Assembly (NCBI RefSeq): GCF_023053635.1
Contig: NC_086178.1
Span: 27,164,726-27,228,725, forward strand
DNA: 64,000 bases
Reading direction: 5' to 3'
Origin: Elgaria multicarinata webbii
Taxonomy: Eukaryota > Chordata > Lepidosauria > Squamata > Anguidae
Shown: positions 42,490-54,620 of the stretch, in pieces
Layout of the letters: each line of letters begins with the position of its first letter
Numbering within the stretch: the first letter of the stretch is position 1
Notes under the pieces: model-generated
Databases searched by the model: none
Told to the model about the DNA's origin: nothing
Seen by the model: the letters and a program-made list of their open reading frames with translations, nothing else
Program-made: the position numbers and the translations under genes

Positions 42490-42880
42490 ACTGACACGTG
42501 TTTTTATGGTAGCAAAAGAAAGAAAATGTTTATTGTTGTTTACAGTTCTTAGTTCCTTCAAATTCTATTCAAATCCTCCTATTCTTAAGAATACTAGTAG
42601 TAACAAATCTAATAATAACAATCCTTAGTCCTTATGATCTTATTTCCACTCACTCCTCACACAACTCCTGACAAGAACACACACAGCTAAACACATCTAC
42701 CCTCCAAACCCAATCACCAACCAAACACCTCAGACCACTCAGCTCCCCCATATATGTACTCCTCCCCCCTTTCCACAGCATCACCAGCCACACCCATTCA
42801 GTCCAACATTCCATGCTTTCTAGAGATACTCACTCAGACATACCTAAGGGAATAGAAATGTGGGTAATGCCACAGACGTG
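42490..42880 (-). mobile_element. Possible LTR-like fossil
   Basis: The minus strand has an AATAAA signal (complement near 42530) followed by GT-rich sequence, and the + strand is strikingly poor in G over 42540-42800. No gene or target duplication. Low confidence. Confidence 0.25.
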
Positions 42881-43536
42881 TTAGCAGGGATCGGAGATGT
42901 TGAACTTGCCTAAGCTCAGTTCAAAGGAGAAGAGGCAGCTAAGAAAAGCACAAGAGAAGTGTTTTATAACTGAAGCTTGAGAAGAAGCAAATTTCATGCA
43001 AATAGGTGTTAGCATTCAGTGGCTAAGTCAAGCCTAAAGAAAATGTGATTTACACCCAAAAGAGAGCAGGCAGAATAGGTTGTGACGGAGGGAGGAGGCA
43101 ATGGGGAAAGAGGCTGAGTTGACGGAGATCTTGGGGAAAACCTGGATACTGCTTTATTGACAGGCAAGCAGTAATATTCAGGGAACAGGGTTTCTACTAC
43201 AGGGTTATAGATCTATTTCTTCCAGGAGAGATTTACTAGATATAGGCCCAATTCAGATGTCACATTCCCTATTTGTTGGAGTGGAGACAAGCTTGAGTAC
43301 TCCCTTCTCCATGTGTTGTATGCCAGTCTTCAGAAGAGACTTCATGGCTTGCTAAACTGTGGCTTGCGAACTTGATTAGTAGGAAGCATTTCTTGGATTG
43401 GACATCCTGGGGAAATTGTAGTTTAACAAGACAGGAAGTTTTCCCTGTAGCTGGGTAAGGTGAAGGAGGACGAGGAAATGTTTGACCTGGTCATTCATTC
43501 GTCCTCCAACAAACCATGGTTTGTTTGTGAGATATT

Positions 43537-43744
43537 TAGGGCCTGTTCAAAGCATGGTTAGGCTTGAAACCCTTTTGCAGCAAATGTTTAGTGAGCGAGT
43601 TTAAACCATAGATATGGAGCCACTATTTTTAGGAATGGTTCACATGACACACTAATTCATGGTTCACACAAGATGCTAAGCCATAATGTTTAGCTCAAAA
43701 TGCTTAACCACCATGGCTTAGCCTGTTATCTGAACAGGGTCTTA
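43537..43744. mobile_element. Foldback MITE, GGGCCTGTTCAGACAAC family
   Basis: GGGCCTGTTCAAAGCATGG at the left and CCTGTTATCTGAACAGGG at the right are inverted; the centre has GCAGCAAATGTTTAGTGAG and TGGTTCACATGACACAC. About 85% like the copy at 51111 by eye. Confidence 0.85.
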
Positions 43745-44369
43745 GTAACAAGGGATATTCTTTTTGTCCCAACTCCCTCTGTTTGTCTGTTATATCCTAT
43801 TAGTGATCATTTATGTACTTTGTACCTTTTGTCTTTTTTAAAAAAATGTTATTTTGCTCCTTATTTTTAGCAAGCAGTTACTTATTTGGAGGTTTGTGTG
43901 CTTCTCACACTGAAAAGTTGAAGCATGGGATTTTATTTTTGCTTGATAAGCGCATAACCCTTTTTAAATATACTGTCAAAGCTCGAATCCAAACAAGATT
44001 TCATGGACGTTAGTGATCTTTTCCCATTTATAGAACTTTTCTCCAGCCTTGGATGGGAAATGCGCATATTGCGTTAGGGCTGGTATAAATATTTGACATA
44101 AAGATTATGCTTAAGGACTAGTGCCCAAAAAGAAACATGCGTCATTTTAATTGATGAACTAAGTATTTTAAGGTTTAATTACAAATCAGAATCAAAGCGC
44201 TCTCTCTTTGGTAGTGCAAACCAGACCATATTTCATTGAAAGCTGCCGTCCCCAACTTGGCATCCTGTAAATGTGTTGGTCAACAACCCCAGACTAGCCA
44301 GTGGGTTGAAGAAGGCTAATTTAAAGACCTAATGCCTGGACCATAACTTGACATAATCTGTAGGATTAA

Positions 44370-44955
44370 AAAAATCTTAGATTATTTTAGTTTACAGATC
44401 CTGAATGGCAGGAGATTCAGGGAAGACAAAAGGAAGTACATCTTCACATGATGCACGATGTCTGGAATTTTATGTCACAAGATATAGTGATGGGTACTAA
44501 ACAGATTAATGGAGGAGAAGACAATCCGTGGTTACTAGTTGGGGTTATATGCAACTGTCAGGTTCAATGGCCATTTGCCTCTTGGACCTGTTACTGGAAA
44601 GGAACAATGAGGGATCACTGTTGCCTTTAGGTTGGATCCAGATTAAGGTGCATGTAACCGGGCTGGTGGAAGCAGACTTCCCTGTCCTCTCCTCTCTGCG
44701 GAAACCTCTCTAGTCCTCTGAAAATGCATATAGAGGGTCAGGGTACCCTGCTGAATAGCATAAGCTATGAGTGTGTGTGGAATTGTTGGGAGACACTTTC
44801 CATGAGTGGTCCACTGGAGGCACATTCTAGATCCAACCCTTCCTGATCTTGTGGGCTTCCCAAAGGCACCTACTTGGCAATTGTTGGGACAGGATACTGG
44901 GCTTGGTGGCTCTTTGGTCTGATCAAATAAGGACCTTCTAGATCAATCAGGGACC
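44370..44955 (+). mobile_element. CR1-type LINE 3' end, split by a MITE
   Basis: GGCAGGAGATTCAGGGAAGA, AAAGGAAGTACATCTTCACA and GGAGAAGACAATCCGTGGTT mark the upstream part to 44629; CAGGATACTGGGCTTGGTGG and CTTTGGTCTGATC at 44890-44925 mark the end. A MITE of about 209 bp sits between. Confidence 0.65.
44630..44838. mobile_element. MITE with GGTTGGATC termini
   Basis: GGTTGGATCCAGA at the left and TCTAGATCCAACC at the right form the inverted termini. No coding capacity. No clear target duplication. Confidence 0.7.
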
Positions 44956-45002
44956 TTCTAATTGCAGTAAACAACAACTCGAGGGCCACATGTTTCCTGC
45001 CC

Positions 45003-45300
45003 CTGATTTAAAACAACTTTGCCCAACCTGTTGCCCTTCAGATGTGTTGGACTACAACTCCCAGGATTCCTGACTATTGGTCATGCTGGCTGGGGCTAAT
45101 GGGAGCTGTAGTACATAACATCTGGAGGGCATTGGGTTGGGGAAGGCTGTTCTAAATCGGGTATGGAAAGTGTGGCCTTCCAAATGTTGTTGGACTGCAG
45201 CTCCCTTGGCCAGCATAACCAATGGTGAGGAACATCTGGAGGGCTTCATGCTCTCCATCCCTGGAGGGCCACATGTTCTCCATTCCTGCTCTAGATGGAC
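45003..45300. mobile_element. Two adjacent CAGCCTTCCCCAACCTGG-family MITEs
   Basis: The first (about 45003-45160) has GTTGGACTACAACTCCCAGG at the left and GGAGCTGTAGTACATAACAT at the right, ending TGGGTTGGGGAAGGCT. The second (about 45163-45300) has GTTGTTGGACTGCAGCTCCC and lies in tandem. Confidence 0.8.
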
Positions 45301-45494
45301 TAGTGTTGACTTGGTATAAGGCTCTTGTATAAGCTCTGGCATTGTTCCTGATTTTTTTTTTAAAAAATGGTGAGTTCTCATGATTCAGATGAGCATTTTG
45401 GTCACCTAGCAAAAAATACTTAGTCACCAGGTGACTTGTTATTTGCATGTCTGAGGAATACAGCAGGTTTTGATGATAATTTATTCTTACTGAT

Positions 45495-45600
45495 TTATTT
45501 AAATTTATTTTTAAGCTGCTTTTAACGGTGAAACCCTTCCAAGGTGCCAAATGTAATAAAAGAAACATAGTACAAGACATTTCAAGAAAAAGATACATAA
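45495..45600 (-). mobile_element. LINE/SINE 3' tail
   Basis: TTTATTTAAATTTATTTTTA, AGCTGCTTTTAACGGTGAAA and CCTTCCAAGGTGCC look like an L2/CR1-type tail on the minus strand. Confidence 0.5.
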
Positions 45601-45656
45601 TATTCTGATTGCAAATACATGGTTTCATAGAAAATTCATTCCAAGAAGGCAGCTCA

Positions 45657-45658
<2 letters not shown>

Positions 45659-45706
<48 letters not shown>
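45659..45706 (+). repeat. (GA)n microsatellite
   Basis: About 23 GA units without interruption. Confidence 0.97.
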
Positions 45707-45707
<1 letters not shown>

Positions 45708-46501
45708 ACCAGCTTGGACAAAGCTGCTAACTTTTGAGTAGTCAGAGTCAAGGCTGATTGGAAGATGGAATAAAATAGGGTGGGAAGGAGGATGCATAAG
45801 AATCCTTAGTCAGAACTTTTTAATGAACTTTTAGAAAGAAATCTGGGTGGCAGCATGGAGCACCCATCTCATAGTTGATGATTCAAACTGATTACGATGC
45901 TGAAACATGGCTGGTTCTCATCATCTCCGACCTTGTCAGATTCACAGCTGTGTGAGCAGCTGATAGTCTCCAGCCAGACAATCAAAGTACGTGTTTTAAC
46001 TACTAAACCGCAACACAATTATCCTTTGCACATCATATAGGCAAACCTCAAGGCTCCCTGACAGAAATGCACATCTATTTTCATTTATTCCGATGTTAAA
46101 TTTTTCTCTTTTCCTTGGCACATTTTCAAATTGTCATATATATCGGCAAATACTTTCTTTCCCCCTTTTTTCTGTTTTGTAATCGCCTTTGGGATAAACA
46201 TTAATTATATTATGCTTCCGTTTTTAATAGCAGAGAGTCGTGCAAGACTGGATTCTTTCAACCAATAACATTTGGTTTAGTAAATCTCTGCTTTTCCATT
46301 CCCTAGCAGTTATAAAACTGCTGCAGGGCACTCAACATTTCTTCTGATAAGGAGAAGTGCATGGCCTGCAATGTATTGGCTAAAGCCCTCACATTAAGGG
46401 AGAGAAAATCAGTACTTACATTTAAGCAAGTATTTAGGTATATGCAGGTAGTGTAGAATAGACACAGTAAACTTAAATTGCCTAAGCAATGTCCTGTACT
46501 T

Positions 46502-46570
46502 TTTATTTATTTATTTATTACATTTTTATACCGCCCAATAGCCGAAGCTCTCTGGGCGGTTCACAAAAAG
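46502..46570 (-). mobile_element. CCGCCCAATAGCCGAAGCTC-type tail
   Basis: (TTTA)n then CATTTTTATACCGCCCAATA and CTCTGGGCGGTTCACAAAAA, as at 31400 and 40345. Confidence 0.85.
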
Positions 46571-46642
46571 TACATGTTTACTCAGAAGTACGTTCCATTG
46601 CATTAAATAGGACACTCCCAAGTAAGTGGACATAGGATTGCC
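46571..46642 (+). mobile_element. Short interspersed element, TTACTCAGAAGTAAG family
   Basis: GTTTACTCAGAAGTACGTTC, CCAAGTAAGTGGACATAGGA and TTGC follow the order seen at 35828. Confidence 0.7.
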
Positions 46643-47519
46643 GTTTGCTTCCTGCCCCCAAATACATTCCAGGTTTACTGTGTTTGGATAAAACATGAAT
46701 GAACATGGGTTAGTCCAGGGTTTCAGATCCTCAAGCTTCTGAGTGCCAGATCCAGCTCTTTGGGGCACCCAGTTCAACCCTCTGGCCATGTTCCCTTTCC
46801 CTGGACTTCACCCCTTTTTCCATAGCCACCGATTAGTGGTTTCCCAGATTTTATTTTTGCAGTTTTCCCCCATTCAAAAAGGTTGAAATGCCTCTTAATT
46901 GCGATCAGTAAGAGCTTTAAACTGAAATAGGTTGGTGTTTTCGACTACTTTGGTTTTTTTGGGTCCTGTCCATTTTGCCTTAGGCCCTGACCCCCTGGAA
47001 TGTGGGGCCTAAAAGCTTCTTTGAGATGGAATTTCACCCTAGGGCTGAAAAAGCTTCTGGCTCCACCCCCTCCCACACTTAGACAAACGATTCTCTTTCA
47101 CATACTTTTTTTTAAAAAACAACAACAACACCCTGTATACCTGAACATGTAAAGATTGTATGCAACAAACACGTATTTGCAAATATGTTCCATAAAGATG
47201 CAGAGTTGGGTCAAGGTGATGTGGAGATGGATGAAAAACCCTGTTGAATGTACACTCCGTAGTAAACCCAAGTTTACCTCTGTGTAATTTGTAAAAGGCT
47301 GTTCTCTGTCAGAGCCAATTCCCGAATTTGGGCCTTCCATGTTATAACCTATTTTAGGAATTTCTATTCTGTACTTCAATTATGTTCCCTAGGTGCTTTA
47401 TCTATGGAAAGCTGCTGAAAATGGTTCTACATGGAGTCAGTTCTTCCATGGGCCAAATAATGCTTAAAAGTGGCTCAATTCGTGGATCATCACCTCTATG
47501 TACTCTTGATGCTACACCT

Positions 47520-47642
47520 GTTGGTGTTGTTTTTAGCTGTGTATATTTATTGTTTTATATTGTTTGATTTTATCTTTATGCTGCCCTGAGATCCTAGTGA
47601 TATAGGGTGGGATACAAATGTTTTAAATAAATAAATAAACAT
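47520..47642 (+). mobile_element. LINE 3' tail
   Basis: TTTATTGTTTTATATTGTTT, ATGCTGCCCTGAGATCC and GGGTGGGATACAAATG followed by (AAAT)n are typical of CR1/L2-like tails in this genome. Confidence 0.75.
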
Positions 47643-48977
47643 TGTCTCCATGTGGCCAGCGTAATCTACATGGTCCCCCTCTTACCATAACATTCAAACT
47701 GAACTGTATTGTTGTATTATTGGTATTCGGGAACTCCTGACCTCACAGTTCCAGATTTCACCCTTGGATTGAAAGGGGGATGGATATGTATAGCAAAGGC
47801 GAGACCAGGTGTTTCCGGCATTGATTTTCATCCATGAAAATTAATGTTTGACCAGGACCTGAGAATTTGACTAGCTGTAATTCTTCCTTTAAAAAAACAA
47901 CAAATGAAACGAAACACACATGTCGATGTTTCTGCTTCATTTGGGCATTTTATAAAATTGTGAGAAATCCGATTTAGCTTCCCTTTTATTTTGCGACATA
48001 AAACCATACGCTGTGGAGCTTATGAGCACCGTGTTAAAAGGCTAAATCATCCTCTGCTGGAGGTGGAGAGTGGTGGATTTGCATAGCAGTTGCTGAAATG
48101 GGTTGCCTTTTCATCCACAGCCCTGCCATGTCTTGTGTTTCCGTTGTCAAGTGCCAATATCTTTTGCACACCACCTCTAGCTTTTTCAGAGCTGCCTAAT
48201 TTGAAGAGTCTCCTGATGCTGGAGTTGCTGGCATAGGCCTGTGTGTATCTTAACTCGGGATTTAGCTTTATTGTCTTGCTGTCCATCTGCTTGTTATGCT
48301 GAGAACATTTACTTTGACTTTATAAGCAAATGTGGGGATGTTTTTAAGCTTAGAAGTATGTATACAGAGTTGGACCATTTGCCTGTCGAGTTCAGCGTTT
48401 CCTTCTCTCATTGGCAGTATATCAAGGCAGAGGTGGCTGTTGGAGGTAAGCCAGAGAATTGGGAGGTGAGGAATGCACACAGTGCACAGGATCCAGGAAA
48501 ACCTTCCTGCTCAGGCAAAACCATAACCTGAACAGGAAGCCTTTTATAACCATTTCTGTCCAGGAATCCCATGGACAGCCTGGATGGACAGAAATTCTTC
48601 CAGTCTCCAGTTCTGTTAGCTCCACCACACAGGACAGCATGTTGGAAGATAGCGAGCACGACCCAGTAGCTTGATCCATCCCTCAAACCCAGTTCTGTGT
48701 ACATACTAGCTCTTTCTAGGATGATTTTGCAGTCTCTCTCTCTCTTTTAACCCTTTTTAGAAGGTGTGCAGAGTTCTTCCAGTAACTGCAACAGTTTTAG
48801 TCTTCTGTGTAGTCTTAGTGTGAATAAAAACAAATTGTTTTTTTCTGAGGTGTGGGAAGGAAAAGTGAAATGCATTGAGACTGTGACTTCCAGAGGTGCA
48901 GCCCCAGTCTGGGAATCCTGGTTCCCCTACCTCTTTGTTAAATTATGGACCAGTTCTATAACTGCAAAAGTTCTATA

Positions 48978-48999
48978 ACAACAACAACAACAACAACAG
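48978..48999 (+). repeat. (CAA)n microsatellite
   Basis: About seven CAA units. Confidence 0.9.
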
Positions 49000-49370
49000 T
49001 ATTGTAAGCACAAATTGCCAGAAGCTCATAATGAGGCTGTACAGATAAACTCAGGCAGGCTGTGAGCGGGATGATCACTTCCTGTGAGGGGTTCACCATA
49101 TACCAATTGAACACTAAGCCCGATTTGCAGCTGCATTAAAAGGGTTGCAAATACAGCTGGAAAACAGCAAAGACTGTAAGGTTAGAGAATGTGGGCCCTG
49201 GCACAGCATGTTTCTAACCAAAATGCCAACCAACACAGCTACAAGCCTTCCAATTTTCAGCTCTTGCCAAGGCTCAAATAGCTTATCCAAAGGAACCTGT
49301 GAAAAGAACCAAAAATCAGAGAGCTCTCGTCATAAAAATGATCTGTCTGAAAGAAAGATGAAGTGAGTGT

Positions 49371-49373
<3 letters not shown>

Positions 49374-49426
<53 letters not shown>
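49374..49426 (+). repeat. (CT)n microsatellite
   Basis: About 26 CT units. Together with the (GA)n tract at 45659 it gives a long purine run and a long pyrimidine run in the same transcript, about 3.7 kb apart. Confidence 0.97.
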
Positions 49427-49514
49427 AGAGGGAACACCAGAATTTGTCTGTTGGGCAGAGGATCCTGTGACACTTCATCTGCCAGAAACCTAGGCTGTTA
49501 TAGATTAAGCTGGC

Positions 49515-49646
49515 CTTCCTTAACCTGGTGTGTTCCCAGGGGTTTTGGACTGCAACTCTTATCAAACCCAGCCAGCATGGGCAATTGTTGCGGATGATGG
49601 GAATTATAGTTCAAAACATCTGAAGTTTGGGAAAGCTTAGACTAAG
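49515..49646. mobile_element. CAGCCTTCCCCAACCTGG-family MITE
   Basis: GGCCTTCCTTAACCTGGTGT, TTTTGGACTGCAACTCTTAT at the left; GATGGGAATTATAGTTCAAA and AGTTTGGGAAAGC at the right. Confidence 0.8.
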
Positions 49647-50197
49647 CAGTATCCTATGCTAGGCATATGACTGTGTTCTGCCTAACACGGCACCATTGAA
49701 ACAACACTGGTTTTCTTCTCACTTCAGCAGTTTGTCAGTTCAGTCCTGCACTGGGCATGCCCGGTTCCTCTAATTACTGTGCCACCACAGGTAGCAGAGT
49801 CATACCCCAGTGTTGGGACAAGATGAGTAGTTGCACCCCTGTGCAAGTGCTGGGACCCTTGTAGTAGCTCTTTTTATGTACTACTGATGTACTGCAGATT
49901 TTTTCTTGATGTGCTGCACATTTTTTCTTTTGTTTCATTGCTTACTGTGCTTACCATAGGCCCTAGTGAGAACACCCTTACGTGACCAAAGCAAAACCGA
50001 GCAGTTGGTATGGATTTAATGAATAGCTTACTATATTTTTGTGCTAAGAGTGCAATGGGGTATAGGGCTTCTGGGAGGTGTTTAAAATTGATGATTGAAT
50101 GAAAGGAATACAGCACATTTCAGGGAATACAGGGCAGAAACAGTGGGAGGGGTGCTCATCAAATCAGAGAGCCAAAAAATGATGAAACTGTGAAGCA

Positions 50198-50405
50198 GCC
50201 TTCCCCAGCCTGGTGCCCTCTAGATGTGCTGGACTACAACTTCCATCATTCCCAGCCACCTTGGTCATTGGTCATTGTTTACACTGACTGGCAGTGGGTT
50301 CCAGGGTTTCAGGCATGAGTCTTTCCCCTACCTGGTGATGCCAGAGTTTGAACTTCCTACATGCAGAGCATGTATGCTGTGTCTTAGTTACAGTCCTTCT
50401 CCTGT
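50198..50405 (-). mobile_element. MITE half joined to a tRNA-Ala SINE fragment
   Basis: 50198-50262 is the left arm of the CAGCCTTCCCCAACCTGG MITE. From about 50265 the SINE body starts (GTTTACACTGACTGGCAGTG, CAGGGTTTCAGGCATGAGTC) and runs to a decayed tRNA head near 50405. Confidence 0.75.
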
Positions 50406-50917
50406 GCAGTGCTTCCAAACTGGGCTTTCTCTATTAATTTTTGGGGGAATCTTAAAGTATGAGCAACTCCCCTCTTCGCTATTATTGAGAGAGGCTTATT
50501 CAGTAGCAAACTACTACGGAGTGGTAAAAAGGCCAATTTTAGCTTACTCTCAATCTAAATTTGGCCTTTTTACTGCTCTGTTCACTATTTGCCACTAAAA
50601 TTCAGTGGCATACCTGTGATTATTTTGCTGTTGCCACTGTGAATTTCTGCTGCGGGGATTGTATGTGGCCCACGGGCTGTGTGTTCCCTACTCTTTTAAA
50701 GGCTCTGCTGATACAGTGGCCACAAGAGGTCACCATGGCTTATATGGGAGCAGTGTTGGCCATGTAGTGCATATGTAGGTATTTGTCCTTCCATGTTTGA
50801 GCAAGAGCTCAGCACGACAGTGGCTGTTTCTGTATATGGGCTTCTACTCCCAAGGGCATTTTTTTCTGGGAAGAATTGTCTGACCTTCCACCCCAAAAGA
50901 GTACAAAGAGCACGAGA

Positions 50918-51105
50918 GTCACTGTGGTGCAATGGTTAAGAGAGCCAGGTTCAAATCATCACTCAGCCATGAGCTTGGGCCAGTCAGCAATACTCAGCCT
51001 AATCTACCTTGCAGGGGGGTTGTGAGACTAAAATGTGGTCGAGGAGCATTTAGCTGCCTCAAGCTCCTTGGAGGAAGGTGAGATATGAGATAAATAAATA
51101 CTATA
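50918..51105 (+). mobile_element. MIR/CORE-like SINE
   Basis: GTGGTGCAATGGTTAAGAGA (A box), CAGGTTCAAATCATC (B box), GAGCTTGGGCCAGTCAG and AGATATGAGATAAATAAATA follow the family order. Confidence 0.82.
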
Positions 51106-51110
51106 CTAAA

Positions 51111-51327
51111 TGGGCCTGTTCAGACAACACACTAAGCCATGGTTAGGCTGCTAACTCTTTTGCAGCAAGTGGTTAGTGAGCATGTTTAAACTGTGGTTAT
51201 GTAGCCACCAGGGTTAGGAATGATTCACACGACACACTAAGTCATGGTTCATATGACATGCTAAGCCATCATGATTAGCTCAAAACGTTTAACCATCATG
51301 GTTTAGCATGTTGCCTGAACAGGGCTG
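51111..51327. mobile_element. Foldback MITE, GGGCCTGTTCAGACAAC family
   Basis: TGGGCCTGTTCAGACAACAC and GCATGTTGCCTGAACAGGGC are inverted ends; inner blocks CTAAGCCATGGTTAG and TAACCATCATGGTTTAG also pair. Confidence 0.9.
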
Positions 51328-51509
51328 AAGAGAACTACCCGCAGTGATGTATCACTTGGCATAGAAGTATTGAGGGCTCTTTTAACTCTTATGTGAGTGA
51401 CTAGAGCCTGGGGTTTCCAACATGAGGTCCATGGGCAGTGACACCTTTCTTGGTGCCTGCTTAGCTCCTTGCCCCTCCTGATTTTTATTTTATTTAAGTT
51501 TTTTAAAAA

Positions 51510-51519
51510 TAATAATAGC

Positions 51520-51556
<37 letters not shown>
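51510..51556 (+). repeat. (AAT)n microsatellite
   Basis: About 15 AAT units with one variant near the start. Confidence 0.95.
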
Positions 51557-52441
51557 TCTGGGAGGCTGGCATGCTGCAAAGTGAAGTGCTGTCCTCCAGC
51601 ACTATCTTCATTGGGGTTCAAAAGAGTGGTTTTGTGCTTTGGTGCTCAGACCTCAGCTCTGCCTTGTACATAAGTTCCTGGGCAAGTTACTTTTCCTTTA
51701 GTCTCACCAGTTTGCCTTCTGGGAAATGGCATGCTCACCATGGCAACCATTTTTATGAATGGGTAAGCCCTCTCCATTTGCAGTCATTTGGTGAGACTGC
51801 CCACAACACTATCTCAAAATTTCAAATGTGCCCACCTACTCAAAACTGTTGGAGACCCCTGTTCTTGGGGACTGATTCTAATTTTCTTTATAACCTGAAT
51901 GAGTTAGTAGAACTATGGTTTCTCTAACTGATGAGCCTAAATCTGAAATGTCACAGAGAGCTGTAATCTGAGCTGTATGCTCTTCCCTCGCTAAGTGAAA
52001 GGCTAAGAGGAACTAATGATCCTTAGACAATCTAATCGGTATAATTGTCCTCAGCCTCCAGTGGCTCAGGTTACAGGTGTATGTGACATCCCTATTCAGG
52101 GGCTTGGAAGAGATTGCTATGATCATCCCAGCAAAGAATAGGAAAGTTTCCAAAAGAAAGCCAAAAGAGGACTAGCTTACTAATGAATAAATAAGTAAAT
52201 AAATAAATAACCTCAAGCGAAGGTCTCCTGTATGGCAACAAAAGTGCAGTCTGAGACGCAATGCTTTAAATTCTGTACAGAATGGTACTGGCAGTTTGAT
52301 GCGTGTTGATAGTCTATTTTGGAGGGTCTTGAAGGCGACTTGTTTCTTGAGTCGCCATCAAGAAATGAAGTCATGTCAACTTCCAGCATGAAGTGCTGCA
52401 AGAAAGGCCTGCATTCTCTGGGAAGTGAATAGAGTGAAGCT

Positions 52442-52444
52442 GAT

Positions 52445-52479
<35 letters not shown>

Positions 52480-52703
52480 TTTGCATTTATAGCCCGCCTG
52501 TTTCCTCCAAGAAACCCAAGGGGGCATACATAATTCTCCTCCTTTCCATTTTATCCTCACAACAGCTCGGTGAGGTAGGCTGGGCTGAGAGTCTGTGATG
52601 GATCCAAAGTCACCCAGTGAGCTTCCATGGCCAAGTGGGGACTAGAAATCGGATCTCCCAGGCCAACATTCTAACCACTGCACCACACTGGATGACCGGT
52701 GAG
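52442..52703 (-). mobile_element. MIR/CORE-like SINE with (TTTA)n tail
   Basis: About ten TTTA units, then CCCGCCTGTTTCCTCCAAGA, CACAACAGCTCGGTGAGGTA, AAAGTCACCCAGTGAGCTTC and ATTCTAACCACTGCACCACA. Confidence 0.9.
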
Positions 52704-53042
52704 AGATTCGGGACAGATAAAAAGAAATACTGCTTCACTCAGTGCATAGTTAAACTATGGAAGATGTAGTGATGGCCACTAATTTTGATGGCTTTAAAAG
52801 GGGGTGGATAAATTCCTGGAGGAGAAGGCTATAAATGGCTACTAGTCCTGATGGCTATGTGCTACCTCCAGTATCAGAGACAGTATGCCTAAGTACACCA
52901 GTTGCTGAGGAACATCAGTGGGAGGGTACCGTTGACCTCATGTCCTGTTTGTGGGTTTTCATGGTTGACCACCGTTTGAACAGAATGCTGGACTAGATGA
53001 ACCCTTGGTCTGATCCAGCAGGGCTTTTCTTAGGTTCTTATG
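52704..53042 (+). mobile_element. CR1-type LINE 3' end
   Basis: AAAGGGGGTGGATAAATTCC, GGAGGAGAAGGCTATAAATG, CAGAATGCTGGACTAGATGA and CCTTGGTCTGATCCAGCAGG, ending TTCTTATGT. Confidence 0.9.
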
Positions 53043-53046
53043 TCCT

Positions 53047-53178
53047 GTTGTTTAGAGGAGGGGCTGAAGGGCACATGTTTTGAATGCAAAAGGCCATAGG
53101 TTCGGTTGCTGGCATGTCTAGATAGGTCTGGGAAAGACTTCCTACCTGAAACCTTCGAGAGCTGCTTTCAGGCAGTGA
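53047..53178 (+). mobile_element. tRNA-Ala SINE, 5' fragment
   Basis: GAGGAGGGGCTGAAGGGCAC, TTGAATGCAAAAGGCCATAG, GGTTCGGTTGC and CTACCTGAAACCTTCGAGAG. Confidence 0.7.
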
Positions 53179-53254
53179 AGATGGGGATGGGTAATTGGCA
53201 ACCTGTCAGCAAAATGCAGCCCACAGAATCTCCCCGATTGGCCTCTGCTCCCCA

Positions 53255-53517
53255 CATAGCGATTAGGTTTGAAAAGAGCTTTCCATAGGAGGCCTTGTTC
53301 AAGCATGATTAAAGTGCGCACAGGTGATGGGGGAGTTGCAGTTGGGGAGAGAAAGATTAATCTTTTCTTCCCTGTGCACTGCAACTGCCCCCACCCCACG
53401 CCCGACCCAACACATAGACACAAATGTCCTCCTATGTGGCAATTGGGCTTGAAAAAAGTCTCCTGCTGGTGTGAACGGGAGTCTTTTTTCAAGCCTGATT
53501 ACTGCATGGGAGTGGGA
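53255..53517. mobile_element. Multi-hairpin foldback element
   Basis: Three nested pairings: GGGCTTGAAAAAAGTCTCC with GGGAGTCTTTTTTCAAGCC (about 53447-53495); GCAGTTGGGGAGAGAAAGAT with ATCTTTTCTTCCCTG...GCAACTGC-like partners (about 53336-53390); and GGTTTGAAAAGAGCTTTCC with the outer right part. Confidence 0.65.
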
Positions 53518-54489
53518 TTTTAGTGGACTTCTATCTTCAGTGGAGATAGTGAGATGAATGGATCACAACTGGTGCAAATCGGCTCTTCTGTGAGCAGGGA
53601 AATACCTTGTTTCCATTCCATATAGAGGTTATTCTCTGACATGGAATAGAACAACCTTCATTCTTGTGAATCTCTGTGTCTGTATTGGAATCCTGCAGAA
53701 CTTTGGATGGTGTCCATGGAGAATGTAGATACAAGTCAGTTTATCAATAGATATAGCCATCACTAAAGATGTCTTGTACATGGTGCCTTGGATGCACTGA
53801 CCACCCTTTCTCAAGGTTTTCAAACTTTATCAATTGCCTGTCAACTGCTTCTGAATGTCAAATTAGTTGTTTGCTGGCTAGTAAATTTTACAGCCAGCTG
53901 GTAAAAAGAGAATAGCATTGAAGGCAGGCAGTTTTGTTGGTGACAGGTGCTCTGGGCTATTGTGAACGTCTCATAATTTTTAATGGTTTTCTCGAGCTAC
54001 GTTATTAGACAAGGTTTCCAGATCTAGGTAGGATAGCAAATGCAAACTTAGGGCTGGAAAGTCTTAATGATAGTTGTCATGAAATGTATCGCAGTTTCAG
54101 TAATGTAAAAGTTTCTATCAGCCTCAAATCGGTTGCATGCTAATTGCAGTTCACCTTGAAGTTGACAATGCATTTAAAGTTGGTAGAGAGCCCAGCATTC
54201 TTTTGCTATATGAAGGCGCAATTATGAGCAAAGTATTTTGTAGGGAACCTTGAAGCTTAAGTGCCTATTGGCTAACATTCATTTAAGTAGCTCTTACAAG
54301 AACAAATATTTGCACAATAGCATTAGGTTTCTAATGGTTAGGAACTTTTACCGCTTTTTGCATTACCTCCTTGTATTTGTAATTGCACATGAATTCAGTT
54401 TAAAGGTCTGTATGGCACATGTTGCATGGCTAGCTGAGGATTTGTGCGCATGTTACATATGATGCTTTTAGCAGTAAAAACTACTTCTG

Positions 54490-54620
54490 AGTTAGGGGTG
54501 GGGGACCCATGTCCCTCCAGATGTTATTGGATTCCAGTTCCCATCAGCCCCAGACAGCATAGCCAATTCCCAACAGCCCCAGACAGCATGTAACCCAGCC
54601 ACAGATTCTCCAGTACTGCC
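54490..54620. mobile_element. CAGCCTTCCCCAACCTGG-family MITE, partial
   Basis: GGGGGACCCATGTCCCTCCA, GATGTTATTGGATTCCAGTT and CCCATCAGCCCCAGACAGCA; the CAGCCCCAGACAGCAT block occurs twice in tandem (about 54546 and 54575). Confidence 0.6.

Noticed and set aside
45152-45751. 199-codon minus-strand frame with a Ser-Leu repeat
   Set aside because: The Ser-Leu run is the (GA)n microsatellite read on the other strand, and the rest crosses two MITEs.
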